Counted from the stretch's first letter, positions 8,272 to 15,557 are shown. The stretch is DNA of 25,223 bases from an uncultured Peptococcaceae bacterium (GCA_937988745.1 CALKAR010000224.1:1-25223), one strand, 5' to 3'. Translations and numbers: made by a program. Notes: a model not told the origin generated them from the sequence alone.

Positions 8272-8286
8272 TGTCGGAAAACGACA
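8272..8286 (+). repeat. Leader hairpin before the UgpB-like gene
   Basis: TGTCG (8272-8276) and CGACA (8282-8286) form a 5-bp stem with a GAAAA loop. The stem abuts the AGGAGGG ribosome binding site at 8286-8292, so it could stabilise the mRNA 5' end or modulate initiation. Confidence 0.35.
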
Positions 8287-8301
8287 GGAGGGACTATTTT
8301 G

Positions 8302-9594
8302 ATGAAAAAGTTGTTGACCTTGATGCTGGCACTAGTCATGGCAGTATCTGCTGTCGGGTTCGCAGCAGCCAACAATCCTTATGAAGTCACTGAGCCTATC
8401 ACCATCCAGTGGTGGCATGCTCACGAAGATCAACTCACTCCGTTTCTGACCTACATGGTAGACCGTTTTAACTCTGAACATCCATACGTAACAGTTGAGC
8501 CTATTTACATCGGCAACTATGCTGAAATCGAGACTCAGTTGATCGCTGCAGTTGCTTCTGGCCAGGTACCTGCTCTGGCAACTGTAAACAGCTCTGAACC
8601 AGCATACTTTGCTGAAGCTGGTATCCTCGAAGTTCTGGATCCATATATCGAGGCATTTGATTATGACATCGAGGACTTCGGTGAGGGTCTGATTCTGTCC
8701 ACCAGCTACAATGGTGAGCAGATTGCTCTTCCTTACGTCATTTCCACCCAGGTCATGTACTACAACAAGACCATGGCTGAAGAGGAAGGCATCGAACTGC
8801 CTAAGACCTTCGCTGAAATGGATGAATTCATGGAGAAGGCCACTCTCTTCAACGAAGATGGCACAACCAAGCGGTATGCAACTGTTTTCCCCGGTTGGGA
8901 CTACTGGTACTATGAAACCTTCTTCCTGAACAATGGTGTTAAAGTGATCAACGATGACGGCATGAGCACTGACATCAACGGTGAAATGTCCGTTTACATC
9001 ACCACCAAGATGAAGGAATGGATCGATAAAGGATACGCTTACTATGCCTACGGAACAGGTGCTTCCTCCAACATGCGTCAGCTGTTCTGGGATGGCGGTG
9101 CTTTCAGCGTAATCCACACAAGTTCTCTGTATGACACCTATGTTGACCAAGTTGGCGACAACTTCGAAGTTGGTATGGCTTGGCTGCCCGGCAGCATTGA
9201 TGGCACAAGCTTCAAGAGCGAAGTCGGCGGCGGTATCATCGTCATTCCAGAAGTTGCTTCTCAGCGTCAAAAGAACGCTGCTTGGCAGTTCGTTATGTTC
9301 ATGACCAGCCCCGAGATCAACCTCTACTGGGCTGACAAGACTGGTTACTTCCCAACTCGCCAGAGCGTAGTGGGAACTCCAGAGTATGAAGAGTATCTCG
9401 AGCGCAAGCCTGAGATGACCAACGTCATCTCCATGAGCGACTGGATCAACCCACGCAACCAGCATCCTGCATACAAGCAGATTGCTACCGAATGGCGTCA
9501 CGCTCTGGACCGCATCTTCAACGGTGGAGCCCCCGTTCAGGCAACTCTGGACGAGCTTGCTGAAGTAATCGTAGAAATTCTCGAAGACTACTAA
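8302..9594 (+). CDS. UgpB-like extracellular solute-binding protein, family 1
   Basis: A 430-aa binding protein of a CUT1 importer. The signal peptide is residues 1-23 (MKKLLTLML core, GFAAA before NNPYE), with no lipobox Cys. Like UgpB, it has a tryptophan/histidine N-terminal strand (IQWWHAHE), a GNYAEIETQL segment, SGQVPALATV and LPYVISTQVMYYNKT before the hinge. This suggests glycerol-3-phosphate, glycerophosphodiester or oligosaccharide binding; the ligand is not certain. ATG 8302 has AGGAGGG 9 nt upstream; an in-frame TTG at 8299 was passed over. Codon use is strongly biased, giving long antisense open frames, as expected of a highly expressed gene. It is first in an operon with two permeases and a metallo-hydrolase, driven by the promoter at 8215, and is followed by a hairpin that may raise its level over the permeases. 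Confidence 0.9.
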   Translation: MKKLLTLMLALVMAVSAVGFAAANNPYEVTEPITIQWWHAHEDQLTPFLTYMVDRFNSEHPYVTVEPIYIGNYAEIETQLIAAVASGQVPALATVNSSEPAYFAEAGILEVLDPYIEAFDYDIEDFGEGLILSTSYNGEQIALPYVISTQVMYYNKTMAEEEGIELPKTFAEMDEFMEKATLFNEDGTTKRYATVFPGWDYWYYETFFLNNGVKVINDDGMSTDINGEMSVYITTKMKEWIDKGYAYYAYGTGASSNMRQLFWDGGAFSVIHTSSLYDTYVDQVGDNFEVGMAWLPGSIDGTSFKSEVGGGIIVIPEVASQRQKNAAWQFVMFMTSPEINLYWADKTGYFPTRQSVVGTPEYEEYLERKPEMTNVISMSDWINPRNQHPAYKQIATEWRHALDRIFNGGAPVQATLDELAEVIVEILEDY

Positions 9595-9614
9595 GTTCTG
9601 CTGAAACTGATTTT

Positions 9615-9639
9615 GAGGGGGAGGCTTTTTATCCCCCTC
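9615..9639 (+). terminator. Intercistronic hairpin / partial attenuator
   Basis: GAGGGGG (9615-9621) pairs with CCCCCTC (9633-9639) around an 11-nt loop. The downstream tract GATTATATTT is not a clean U run, so leaky termination or 3'-end protection of the binding-protein mRNA is more likely than full termination. Such elements between binding-protein and permease genes are known to give excess binding protein. Confidence 0.6.
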
Positions 9640-9661
9640 GATTATATTTGAGGTGGATAAA

Positions 9662-10879
9662 GTGAGCATTCAAACCCGTAACGGAGTCAGTAAAGCTGCG
9701 AAAATAGCGTCTGTTTTCTTGATTCTCGCTGGAATCTTTCTGATGGTTGTGGGTGTTTATGGGTATTTGATGGGCGATTTAAACTATGGCCCTCTGCAGC
9801 CCTTGGCTAAAGAGGTCTATGCAGCTCGCCGTGAAGCCCGTTCTATGGAGACGGCTGTCACCGGCACCATCGACCTGTTTGGCGAAGGCCGAGGTACCGT
9901 GCCTATCAAGCTCGTAAGCATCGTAATGGACAACGCAATTGTTATCTTCCTAATTGGGCTCTTCTTCGTGTTCAACGGAGTTATGCTCCGGATTCAATCT
10001 TGGGAGCGCATGAAGGACTTGTTTACAGTGCAGCCAGCGCTGTTTTTCTTCCTGCTGTTCGTTTATTATCCTGTTATTGACCTTGTCCGGATCAGCTTTA
10101 CAGACATGCGTATGCTTGTAGCTGACCCACAGCCTTTCATCGGCTGGAAGAACTACGAGTGGCTGTTTTTCAGGTCTGGCTGGAATCGCTTCAGTGAATC
10201 ACTGCTGATTACCATGCGCTATACTTTCTGGGAGCTCGTGATCACCCTCGTGGGCGGTATGCTCTTGGCACTCCTGTTTAACCGGATGACAAAGACATTC
10301 CACGCCATGCGGACCGTTGTTTTCATGCCAAAGTACATTGCTGTATCAACCAGTGCAATTGTCTTTATTTGGATTCTTAACGGCAACTACGGTATTTTGA
10401 ACTATATCCTATCTCTGTTTGGCATCCAAGGTCCTAACTGGCTGGTAGACGCTGATACGGCCCTGACAGGTATTCTGTTCCTGACAGCCTGGCGTGTGGT
10501 CGGTTATGCGATGATGATTTACTTGTCAGCGATGCAGGGTATACCGAAGGATTACTACGAAGCGGCTGCGATCGACGGTGCTGATGCTGTCCAGCGTTTC
10601 CGCTACATCACCATTCCCATGCTGGCCCCGACTACACTGTTCCTGTTCGTGACCACGTTTATCGCCAGCATGAAGGTCTTCCAGTCGGTAGACGTTATGA
10701 CAGGTGGTGGACCGGGTACGGCAACCAACGTATTGGTCCAGTGGATTTACAACTTGTCATTCCGCGATTTCCGCGCAGCGCGTTCTGCGGCTGTATCGGT
10801 AGTATTCTTTATCATTCTTCTGATCTGTACAGCTGCCACTATGCGCTGGTCTAACCGTACAGTAAGCTACGATTCTTAA
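9662..10879 (+). CDS. CUT1 ABC transporter permease (UgpA-like) with N-terminal two-helix extension
   Basis: Permease half of the UgpB-like importer, 405 aa, about 110 longer than usual. The canonical six-helix core starts near residue 124 (VQPALFFFLLFVYYP) and has the EAA loop EAAAIDGADAV...ITIPMLAP at 300-322 and the MTGGGPGTATNV loop. Before it are an extra helix at about 15-38, a polar loop 39-88 containing REARSMETAVTG, and a second helix at about 92-110. The charge pattern puts this loop outside. The start is GTG 9662 with GAGGTGG 5 nt upstream; the in-frame GTG at 9653 lies inside that ribosome binding site. The partner permease has a similar extension. No ATPase gene is nearby. Confidence 0.9.
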   Translation: MSIQTRNGVSKAAKIASVFLILAGIFLMVVGVYGYLMGDLNYGPLQPLAKEVYAARREARSMETAVTGTIDLFGEGRGTVPIKLVSIVMDNAIVIFLIGLFFVFNGVMLRIQSWERMKDLFTVQPALFFFLLFVYYPVIDLVRISFTDMRMLVADPQPFIGWKNYEWLFFRSGWNRFSESLLITMRYTFWELVITLVGGMLLALLFNRMTKTFHAMRTVVFMPKYIAVSTSAIVFIWILNGNYGILNYILSLFGIQGPNWLVDADTALTGILFLTAWRVVGYAMMIYLSAMQGIPKDYYEAAAIDGADAVQRFRYITIPMLAPTTLFLFVTTFIASMKVFQSVDVMTGGGPGTATNVLVQWIYNLSFRDFRAARSAAVSVVFFIILLICTAATMRWSNRTVSYDS

Positions 10880-10897
10880 GCGGAAGGAGGAAGCGAT

Positions 10898-12037
10898 TTG
10901 ACAGATTCATTACTGTTAAAAATGCGCCAGGCCGGTTGGTTTGACATCCTTGTCTATGCCCTGATCGGCTCCATCGCACTGCTGTTGCTTGGAGCGGCTG
11001 GCCATATCCAATATAATGTGCAGATGAACAATATGCCCGAAGGCTTGACTCCTTATGAGATAGAGCAAGCATTAGGGTGGTTAGCTAAGACTAAAGGCAG
11101 CTTCACCTTGGTGGGAGGAGCTTTCTTGGCAGCTACCATCGTAGGATTTGTTCTGCTGGCAATTTCCTGCCATCTGAGCGACAAAGTTTCCTTTGAGGCC
11201 AAGCAGAAGGCCGGGAAGGTAAAGGTCGCACTCCAGTACATCGCAGCACTTGCCATCACACTGGTAATGCTGTTCCCGATTTACTGGATGGTCATCTCGT
11301 CGCTGAAGACCAGTCAAGAACTGCTGCTGCCCGTTCCCACCTTGTGGCCCCGGGAGTTTCAGTGGCAGAACTTCCCGAACGTACTGCAGCGGGCACCCTT
11401 TGTGCGCTATCTATTCAACACGCTGATCACCACATTCTTCATGATGCTGGGTCAGATTATATTCGGCGTGCTGGCTGCTTATGGATTCTCTAAAGGGAAG
11501 TTTAAGGGCCAAAACGTGCTCTTCCTATTAGTGTTGGGAGCCTTGATGATTCCGATCCAGGTAACATTCGTACCGATTTATGTAATGGTTTCGCGACTGG
11601 GCTGGATCAACAGCTACCCAGGTCTGATCGTGCCCAACTTGGTCAGTGCATATTTCATCTTTATGCTGCGTCAGGCCTTTAAGTCGGTGGATGACAGCTA
11701 CTTGGATGCGGGCCGTGTCGATGGACTGGGCCGGATTGGTCTGATTATCCATGTACTCTGCCCGATGTGTGCACCTACTCTTATCACCATTTCGATCATT
11801 TCGTTCATCAACGGCTGGAACAGCTATTTCTGGCCGAAGATGGTTGTCACACAGGATCAGTATCGTACTGTAGCCGTTGGTGTAGTAAGGCTGCGTCAGA
11901 CATTTGCAGGTATGGAAGTGGCCAACTACAACGAAATCATGGCTGGTGCGGTTATGGCCATTATTCCTATCGTGGTCCTGTTCCTGGTAATGCAGAAGTA
12001 TATCATGACCGGTATGAGTAAGGCGGCAATGAAATAG
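10898..12037 (+). CDS. CUT1 ABC transporter permease (UgpE-like) with N-terminal two-helix extension
   Basis: Second permease half, 379 aa. A normal six-helix core begins near residue 112 (LQYIAALAITLVMLFPIYW). Its docking loop is divergent: YLDAGRVDGLGRIG...VLCPMCAP replaces the usual EAA. Before the core lie a helix at about 16-35, an external-looking loop 36-68 (QYNVQMNNMPEGLTP) and a helix at 69-91, followed by a basic cytoplasmic linker (AKQKAGKVKV). The start is TTG 10898, supported by AAGGAGG seven nucleotides upstream; the next Met would be too far from it. It is 18 bp after the partner permease and 12 bp before the metallo-hydrolase gene. Confidence 0.9.
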   Translation: MTDSLLLKMRQAGWFDILVYALIGSIALLLLGAAGHIQYNVQMNNMPEGLTPYEIEQALGWLAKTKGSFTLVGGAFLAATIVGFVLLAISCHLSDKVSFEAKQKAGKVKVALQYIAALAITLVMLFPIYWMVISSLKTSQELLLPVPTLWPREFQWQNFPNVLQRAPFVRYLFNTLITTFFMMLGQIIFGVLAAYGFSKGKFKGQNVLFLLVLGALMIPIQVTFVPIYVMVSRLGWINSYPGLIVPNLVSAYFIFMLRQAFKSVDDSYLDAGRVDGLGRIGLIIHVLCPMCAPTLITISIISFINGWNSYFWPKMVVTQDQYRTVAVGVVRLRQTFAGMEVANYNEIMAGAVMAIIPIVVLFLVMQKYIMTGMSKAAMK

Positions 12038-12049
12038 GGAGGTTCAGCC

Positions 12050-13015
12050 ATGCTTAGAATGCTGCGGCGCAGTGATTTGCGCCGTGTTTCCATCCTTGTT
12101 CTTAGTCTTGTGCTCGCCTTGGCAGTGGTGGCGCTGGCAGACGAGCCGAACGATCGTTATGCAGAGGTCTTTGATCCAGCGCATAACCCAGGCCGCTTGA
12201 CTGTCCGCTTTCTCAAGCTCACCACGCGGAGTGATGACAAGAGCGGTGACTCTACCATCCTGGTCTCACCTGATGGTTTGGTGATGCTGATCGATGGGGG
12301 CAACCCTACAACTTATCCTGATATTGATCAGGCGCTAAAGACATTGGGAATCACTAAGATCGACTACTTGGTGGCTTCTCATCCACATGTAGACCATGTG
12401 GGAAGTTTCGCCCAGCTGATCTACAACTATGAGATCGGTGCTGTGTACACTTCGGAAGTGGAGTATCCTACCTCGCATTACAAGAACTACATGCAGGCCA
12501 TTGCTGATACGGGCACGCCCCATATAATTTTGTCTGAAGGCGACTCCTTCATGTTCGGTGACAGTGTCGTAGTGGATGTGCTGCATCCGCCGGCAGGCAT
12601 CGAATATTTCGAAGGATATCCAGAGAACAGTACCCAGTTCGTCAACAACCATTCGCTAGTGCTCAAGCTGACCTATGGTGACTCGACCTTCCTCTTTGGT
12701 GGTGACATCTATACCGCCACCGAACGGGAGCTCGTGGCACGCTATGGTGACCGCCTGCAGGCTGATATACTCAAGGTAAACCATCATGGTGCCAATACCT
12801 CATCGACTAAGCGTTTCCGCGATGCGGTACAGCCCAAAGTGGCTGTTATGATGAACGATGGTATTGCCGACTTAAGGATTTACCAATCCTTCCAGCGTAT
12901 GGGTGCCCAGACGTTCGTCACCAGCATCGATGGAGCAGTCTTAGTGTCGACTGAAGGCGATGGAGAATACTTTGTCATGAGTCAGTACGATCGGGCCACC
13001 AGCTTTTTAGACTGA
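12050..13015 (+). CDS. Secreted ComEC-type metallo-beta-lactamase-fold hydrolase
   Basis: A 321-aa exported protein. The signal peptide is residues 1-30 (basic start MLRMLRRSDLRR, hydrophobic core, VALA before DEPN). It matches the metallo-hydrolase domain found at the C-terminus of ComEC/Rec2, here as a free-standing secreted protein: IDGG (81-84), zinc motif SHPHVDH (His111, His113, Asp115, His116), NNHSLVL (His201), FGGDI (Asp219) and KVNHHGA (His245/246). Likely a phosphodiesterase or nuclease acting outside the cytoplasm; the substrate is unknown. ATG 12050 has GGGAGG seven nucleotides upstream. It is the last gene of the UgpB-like importer operon, 12 bp after the permease and before a terminator, so it may release or process the substrate the importer takes up. 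This functional link is inference. Confidence 0.85.
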   Translation: MLRMLRRSDLRRVSILVLSLVLALAVVALADEPNDRYAEVFDPAHNPGRLTVRFLKLTTRSDDKSGDSTILVSPDGLVMLIDGGNPTTYPDIDQALKTLGITKIDYLVASHPHVDHVGSFAQLIYNYEIGAVYTSEVEYPTSHYKNYMQAIADTGTPHIILSEGDSFMFGDSVVVDVLHPPAGIEYFEGYPENSTQFVNNHSLVLKLTYGDSTFLFGGDIYTATERELVARYGDRLQADILKVNHHGANTSSTKRFRDAVQPKVAVMMNDGIADLRIYQSFQRMGAQTFVTSIDGAVLVSTEGDGEYFVMSQYDRATSFLD

Positions 13016-13028
13016 GTCGAAGTTCAAG

Positions 13029-13058
13029 ACCCTGCCGGGCAGTCGGCAGGGTTTTTTT
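13029..13058 (+). terminator. Rho-independent terminator of importer operon
   Basis: Perfect 9-bp GC-rich stem ACCCTGCCG / CGGCAGGGT with a 6-nt loop, followed by seven T. It ends the 8302-13015 operon. Confidence 0.93.
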
Positions 13059-13060
13059 GG

Positions 13061-13084
13061 ATCGTTAGCTAATCTCTTAACGAT
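13061..13084. repeat. 7-bp inverted repeat before PH-like gene
   Basis: ATCGTTA (13061-13067) and TAACGAT (13078-13084) flank a 10-nt centre, immediately before the GGAGG ribosome binding site of the next gene. It could be an operator or a leader hairpin; no promoter was recognised in this short gap. Confidence 0.35.
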
Positions 13085-13097
13085 TGGAGGTGCATTG

Positions 13098-13529
13098 ATG
13101 GCCAAAGAAAAAGGTCTTTCTAAACGGTTCATTCTGTTGGTCGTAGGTTTAGGGGTGTTGGGCTTTTTGTGGATGGTGTCTACATCAATCCGCCAGGAGA
13201 CTTTAGTCCAGATCGATGGCAATATTGTTTTCTTTTTCAGTGTTTATGGTTCGGCAATTCCGGCGGATGATATCACCGAGGTAGAACTAGTCGATTCTAT
13301 TCCAAAGATCGGCCTGCGGGTGCGGGGGGCACGTTTAGGGCGCTACTTAAAAGGGGATTATCAGGTAGAAGGCTGGGGAACGTGCCGGCTTTATCTGCAT
13401 AATACGAAAGGGCCGTTCTTGGTCGTAACCAGCCCGCAGCGGCGCATTATTTTAAATTACCGTGATCCGGCTAAGACTGAAGCGGTGTATCAAGAAATCA
13501 AGGAGTTCTTGGAGGAATACAATACATAA
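13098..13529 (+). CDS. Membrane-anchored bacterial PH-like domain protein
   Basis: A 143-aa protein with one N-terminal transmembrane helix (about residues 11-29) followed by a beta-rich domain of about 110 residues. The sequence pattern AIPADDITEVELVDSIP, then GTCRLYLHNTKGPFLVV, ending in a helix (KTEAVYQEIKEFL), is that of small bacterial PH-like domain proteins, known widely in Bacillota but with no defined biochemical role. ATG 13098 is chosen with GGAGG seven nucleotides upstream; an in-frame TTG lies directly before it. It sits alone between two terminators (13029-13058 and 13535-13557), so it is probably transcribed by itself or by read-through. Confidence 0.7.
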   Translation: MAKEKGLSKRFILLVVGLGVLGFLWMVSTSIRQETLVQIDGNIVFFFSVYGSAIPADDITEVELVDSIPKIGLRVRGARLGRYLKGDYQVEGWGTCRLYLHNTKGPFLVVTSPQRRIILNYRDPAKTEAVYQEIKEFLEEYNT

Positions 13530-13534
13530 AAGGA

Positions 13535-13557
13535 GGCCAGCGGCATGCTGGCCTTTT
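13535..13557. terminator. Bidirectional terminator
   Basis: GGCCAGC / GCTGGCC stem with a 5-nt loop, TTTT after it on + and AGGA preceded by AAAA on the other side, so it can serve both the PH-like gene (+) and the oxidoreductase gene (-, stop at 13561). Confidence 0.75.
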
Positions 13558-13560
13558 CAG

Positions 13561-14628
13561 CTATTCCACTTTGATGGCCATGGCTTGAGCCTTTAGGCAG
13601 AGTTCTGCCGCCTTAAAGGCATGTTCTTGAGTCATGGCGTTTTCGGTGCGGTTGATGCAGTCCAAAATCAGTTGGCCGAAGAAGGGAAAGCCTACTTTGC
13701 CGGCCACGTTGATGTGATGTACGCCATCATGGTTCACTAAGTACACATGGTCAGGGGTGGTGTCTCGGCCTACATCGAGGTATTTCCTCAGCTCAATGTA
13801 CCCCTCGGTTCCCATGATGATGATGCGGCCATCGCCCCAGGTTGGGAGTCCATCTGGTGTAAACCAGTCGACTCGGAAATAACCAGTTGCACCGTTATCA
13901 GCGACCAGTGTGGCGTCACCAAAGTCCTCTAGGCCCGGATACTCCTTATGGTGGTAGTTAGCTACCTTGGCGTGGACGACTTCCGCGTCTTTCGCCCCCG
14001 TGAAGTATAGGAACTGTTCAACTTGGTGGCTGCCGATGTCAGCTAAAATTCCACCGTAGTGCTCCTTTTGGAAGAACCATTCTGGCCGGGAAGGGATGTT
14101 GATGCGGTGCGGTCCAAATCCCGCTACATGCAGCACTCTCCCGATAGCGCCTTCTTCAATCAACTGGCCAGCATAGACTGCACTTTCCACATGCAGGCGT
14201 TCACTGTAGTAGACCATGTATTTCCTGCCTGTTTCCTTCACTTTAGCGCGAGCCTGTTCGAGCTGCTCTAATGTGGTAAAGGGGCCTTTGTCGACGAAAT
14301 AGTCTTTGCCCGCGTCCATAACTTCCACGCCCAATGGACCGCGCTGCGAAGGTATAATGGCACTGGCCACTAACTGTACCTCGGGATCCTCGAGTATCTG
14401 CTCCTTCGAATCAGCTGCTTGTGCCTGGGGGAAAGACTTTCGAAATTGTTCGACCTTCGCCGGATCAGGATCATAAACCCACTTGATTTCAGCGCCAGCT
14501 TCTGTGAGGCCGTTGCACATGCCGTAAATGTGGCCGTGGTCCAGCCCGATCGCTGCAATTTTGAACTCACCGGATTTTACTACCGGCTGAGGTTTGCCTT
14601 TGGGAGCGTAGAACATACCATCTCTCAT
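13561..14628 (-). CDS. Gfo/Idh/MocA-family oxidoreductase
   Basis: A 355-aa NAD(P)-dependent sugar/polyol dehydrogenase-type protein. The N-terminal Rossmann strand is FKIAAIGLDHGHIYGM (22-37), where the usual GxGxxG is replaced by GLDHGH. The usual EKP of the family is DKG (113-115, FVDKGPFTTLEQ). The substrate-binding half has the GGILADIGSHQVEQ segment with Asp198 and His201 in place of the family GGGxxxDxGxH. ATG 14628 is chosen because GGAGGTAAAGTTG precedes it; an upstream in-frame ATG at 14643 has no ribosome binding site. Only 18 bp separate it from the upstream phosphodiesterase gene, so the two likely form an operon. Because the EKP lysine shifts context, catalysis and cofactor use need care; a few relatives are non-dehydrogenases. 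Confidence 0.85.
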   Translation of the reverse strand: MRDGMFYAPKGKPQPVVKSGEFKIAAIGLDHGHIYGMCNGLTEAGAEIKWVYDPDPAKVEQFRKSFPQAQAADSKEQILEDPEVQLVASAIIPSQRGPLGVEVMDAGKDYFVDKGPFTTLEQLEQARAKVKETGRKYMVYYSERLHVESAVYAGQLIEEGAIGRVLHVAGFGPHRINIPSRPEWFFQKEHYGGILADIGSHQVEQFLYFTGAKDAEVVHAKVANYHHKEYPGLEDFGDATLVADNGATGYFRVDWFTPDGLPTWGDGRIIIMGTEGYIELRKYLDVGRDTTPDHVYLVNHDGVHHINVAGKVGFPFFGQLILDCINRTENAMTQEHAFKAAELCLKAQAMAIKVE

Positions 14629-14646
14629 CAACTTTACCTCCATGTC

Positions 14647-15429
14647 TTAGTTCGTCAAAATCTCCTGCAGCACTTGCGGATAGTTCGTGATAATTCCATC
14701 CACACCCATCTGCAGGTAGTTGAGCATATCTTCAGGATTATCGACGGTCCAGGGAAACACCACGAGCCCATTTTCGTGAGCTACCTCTACCAATTCTTCA
14801 GTTAGGAAGTTGTGTCGCACTCCAATTCCGTCGGCACCGTAGTAGAGTGCCGTGTTTACCATGGCCTGTGGAGTCAAATCTTGCCTGATGAGGATAAAAG
14901 CAGGGATCTCAGGTGCTCTCTGTTTTGCTTTGCCCACCATGATATGGTCAAAGGACTGAATAACCACTTGGTCTTCCATCTCAAGTTCCCGCACCAGCTC
15001 AATGGTAGGCCGTTCAGTCAGCGTTCCTTTGAGCTCTATCAGGACAGTGGCCTGACCGCGGCAGGCGAGCAGGACTTCCTCGAGTGTGGGAATCGGTTCC
15101 CCAGAGAATTCTGGACTAAACCAGCTTCCGGCATCCAGCTTTGCCACTTCTGCATAAGTGAGCTGGTTTATCGGGCCGGTGCCATTGGTTGTACGGTCCA
15201 CTGTCTCATCGTGGAGCACCACAAGTACACGGTCTCGGGTACGATGCACATCGACTTCAATCCAAGGTACACCTAGTTCCAGTGCTTTCTGCACCGCTGC
15301 CAGTGTATTCTCTGGTGCCAGCGATGATGCGCCTCTGTGTGCGGTGATGATTGGCGCACTTCCGAAAGCTGTACCGGCGAGACCCATGATCAGTATGATC
15401 GCTAAGATTAAAATCAGTTTCCTCTGCAT
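14647..15429 (-). CDS. Secreted glycerophosphodiester phosphodiesterase
   Basis: A 260-aa GDPD-family enzyme that hydrolyses glycerophosphodiesters to glycerol-3-phosphate and an alcohol. It has a signal peptide (about residues 1-24: MQRKLILILAII, ending TAFGSA), so it acts outside the cytoplasm, like GlpQ. Key residues: TAHRGA (His31, Arg32), APENT (Glu40), IEVDVHRT (Glu58, Asp60), VVLHDETVDRTTNG (His73), LIELKG and the C-terminal PWTVDNPEDM and GVDGIITNYP. The start at 15429 is chosen for AGGTGG eight nucleotides upstream; an in-frame ATG at 15462 has no ribosome binding site. It is the first gene of a two-gene operon with the oxidoreductase. With the UgpB-like importer 2 kb away on the other strand it could supply glycerol phosphate, an inference modelled on ugpBAECQ. 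Confidence 0.92.
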   Translation of the reverse strand: MQRKLILILAIILIMGLAGTAFGSAPIITAHRGASSLAPENTLAAVQKALELGVPWIEVDVHRTRDRVLVVLHDETVDRTTNGTGPINQLTYAEVAKLDAGSWFSPEFSGEPIPTLEEVLLACRGQATVLIELKGTLTERPTIELVRELEMEDQVVIQSFDHIMVGKAKQRAPEIPAFILIRQDLTPQAMVNTALYYGADGIGVRHNFLTEELVEVAHENGLVVFPWTVDNPEDMLNYLQMGVDGIITNYPQVLQEILTN

Positions 15430-15494
15430 ATCTTTTACCACCTTTGTCGTTCTCTGAGACATTATTCCAGGTAAGCTCCTGGTTTCCTTTCAGT

Positions 15495-15524
15495 TTTATG
15501 CTTTTCGTTCCGGCTGTCTGCCAA
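15495..15524 (-). promoter_or_regulatory. Candidate promoter of the GDPD operon
   Basis: On the - strand: TTGGCA (15524-15519), 18-bp spacer, CATAAA (15500-15495). The -35 is good and the -10 fair. The implied leader is about 60 nt to the start at 15429. Confidence 0.4.
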
Positions 15525-15557
15525 GTCCTAAAAGGAAAGTTAACAAGTGACAAGAAA

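Larger units (their letters stand above)
7873..8301. other. 429-bp intergenic regulatory region
   Basis: No protein gene of normal size is present. The gap separates the divergent aldolase (-) and UgpB-like binding-protein operon (+). It contains, left to right: an unassigned AT-rich leader for the aldolase; a 13-bp dyad at 8053-8065 and an 8-bp palindrome at 8067-8074; a possible 23-codon reading frame at 8052-8123; a sigma-A-type promoter at 8215-8243; and a small hairpin at 8272-8286 just before the ribosome binding site. Its size relative to other gaps here suggests the regulated promoter of the importer operon. Confidence 0.7.

Noticed and set aside
8332..9669. A 445-codon open frame on the - strand opposite the UgpB-like gene
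   Set aside because: It is a shadow of the strongly codon-biased binding-protein gene. The translation has no recognisable domain and no ribosome binding site, while the + strand gene has a signal peptide and family motifs.
14629..14643. ATG at 14643 as start of the oxidoreductase
   Set aside because: There is no ribosome binding site before it; GGAGGT inside these codons serves the next ATG at 14628.
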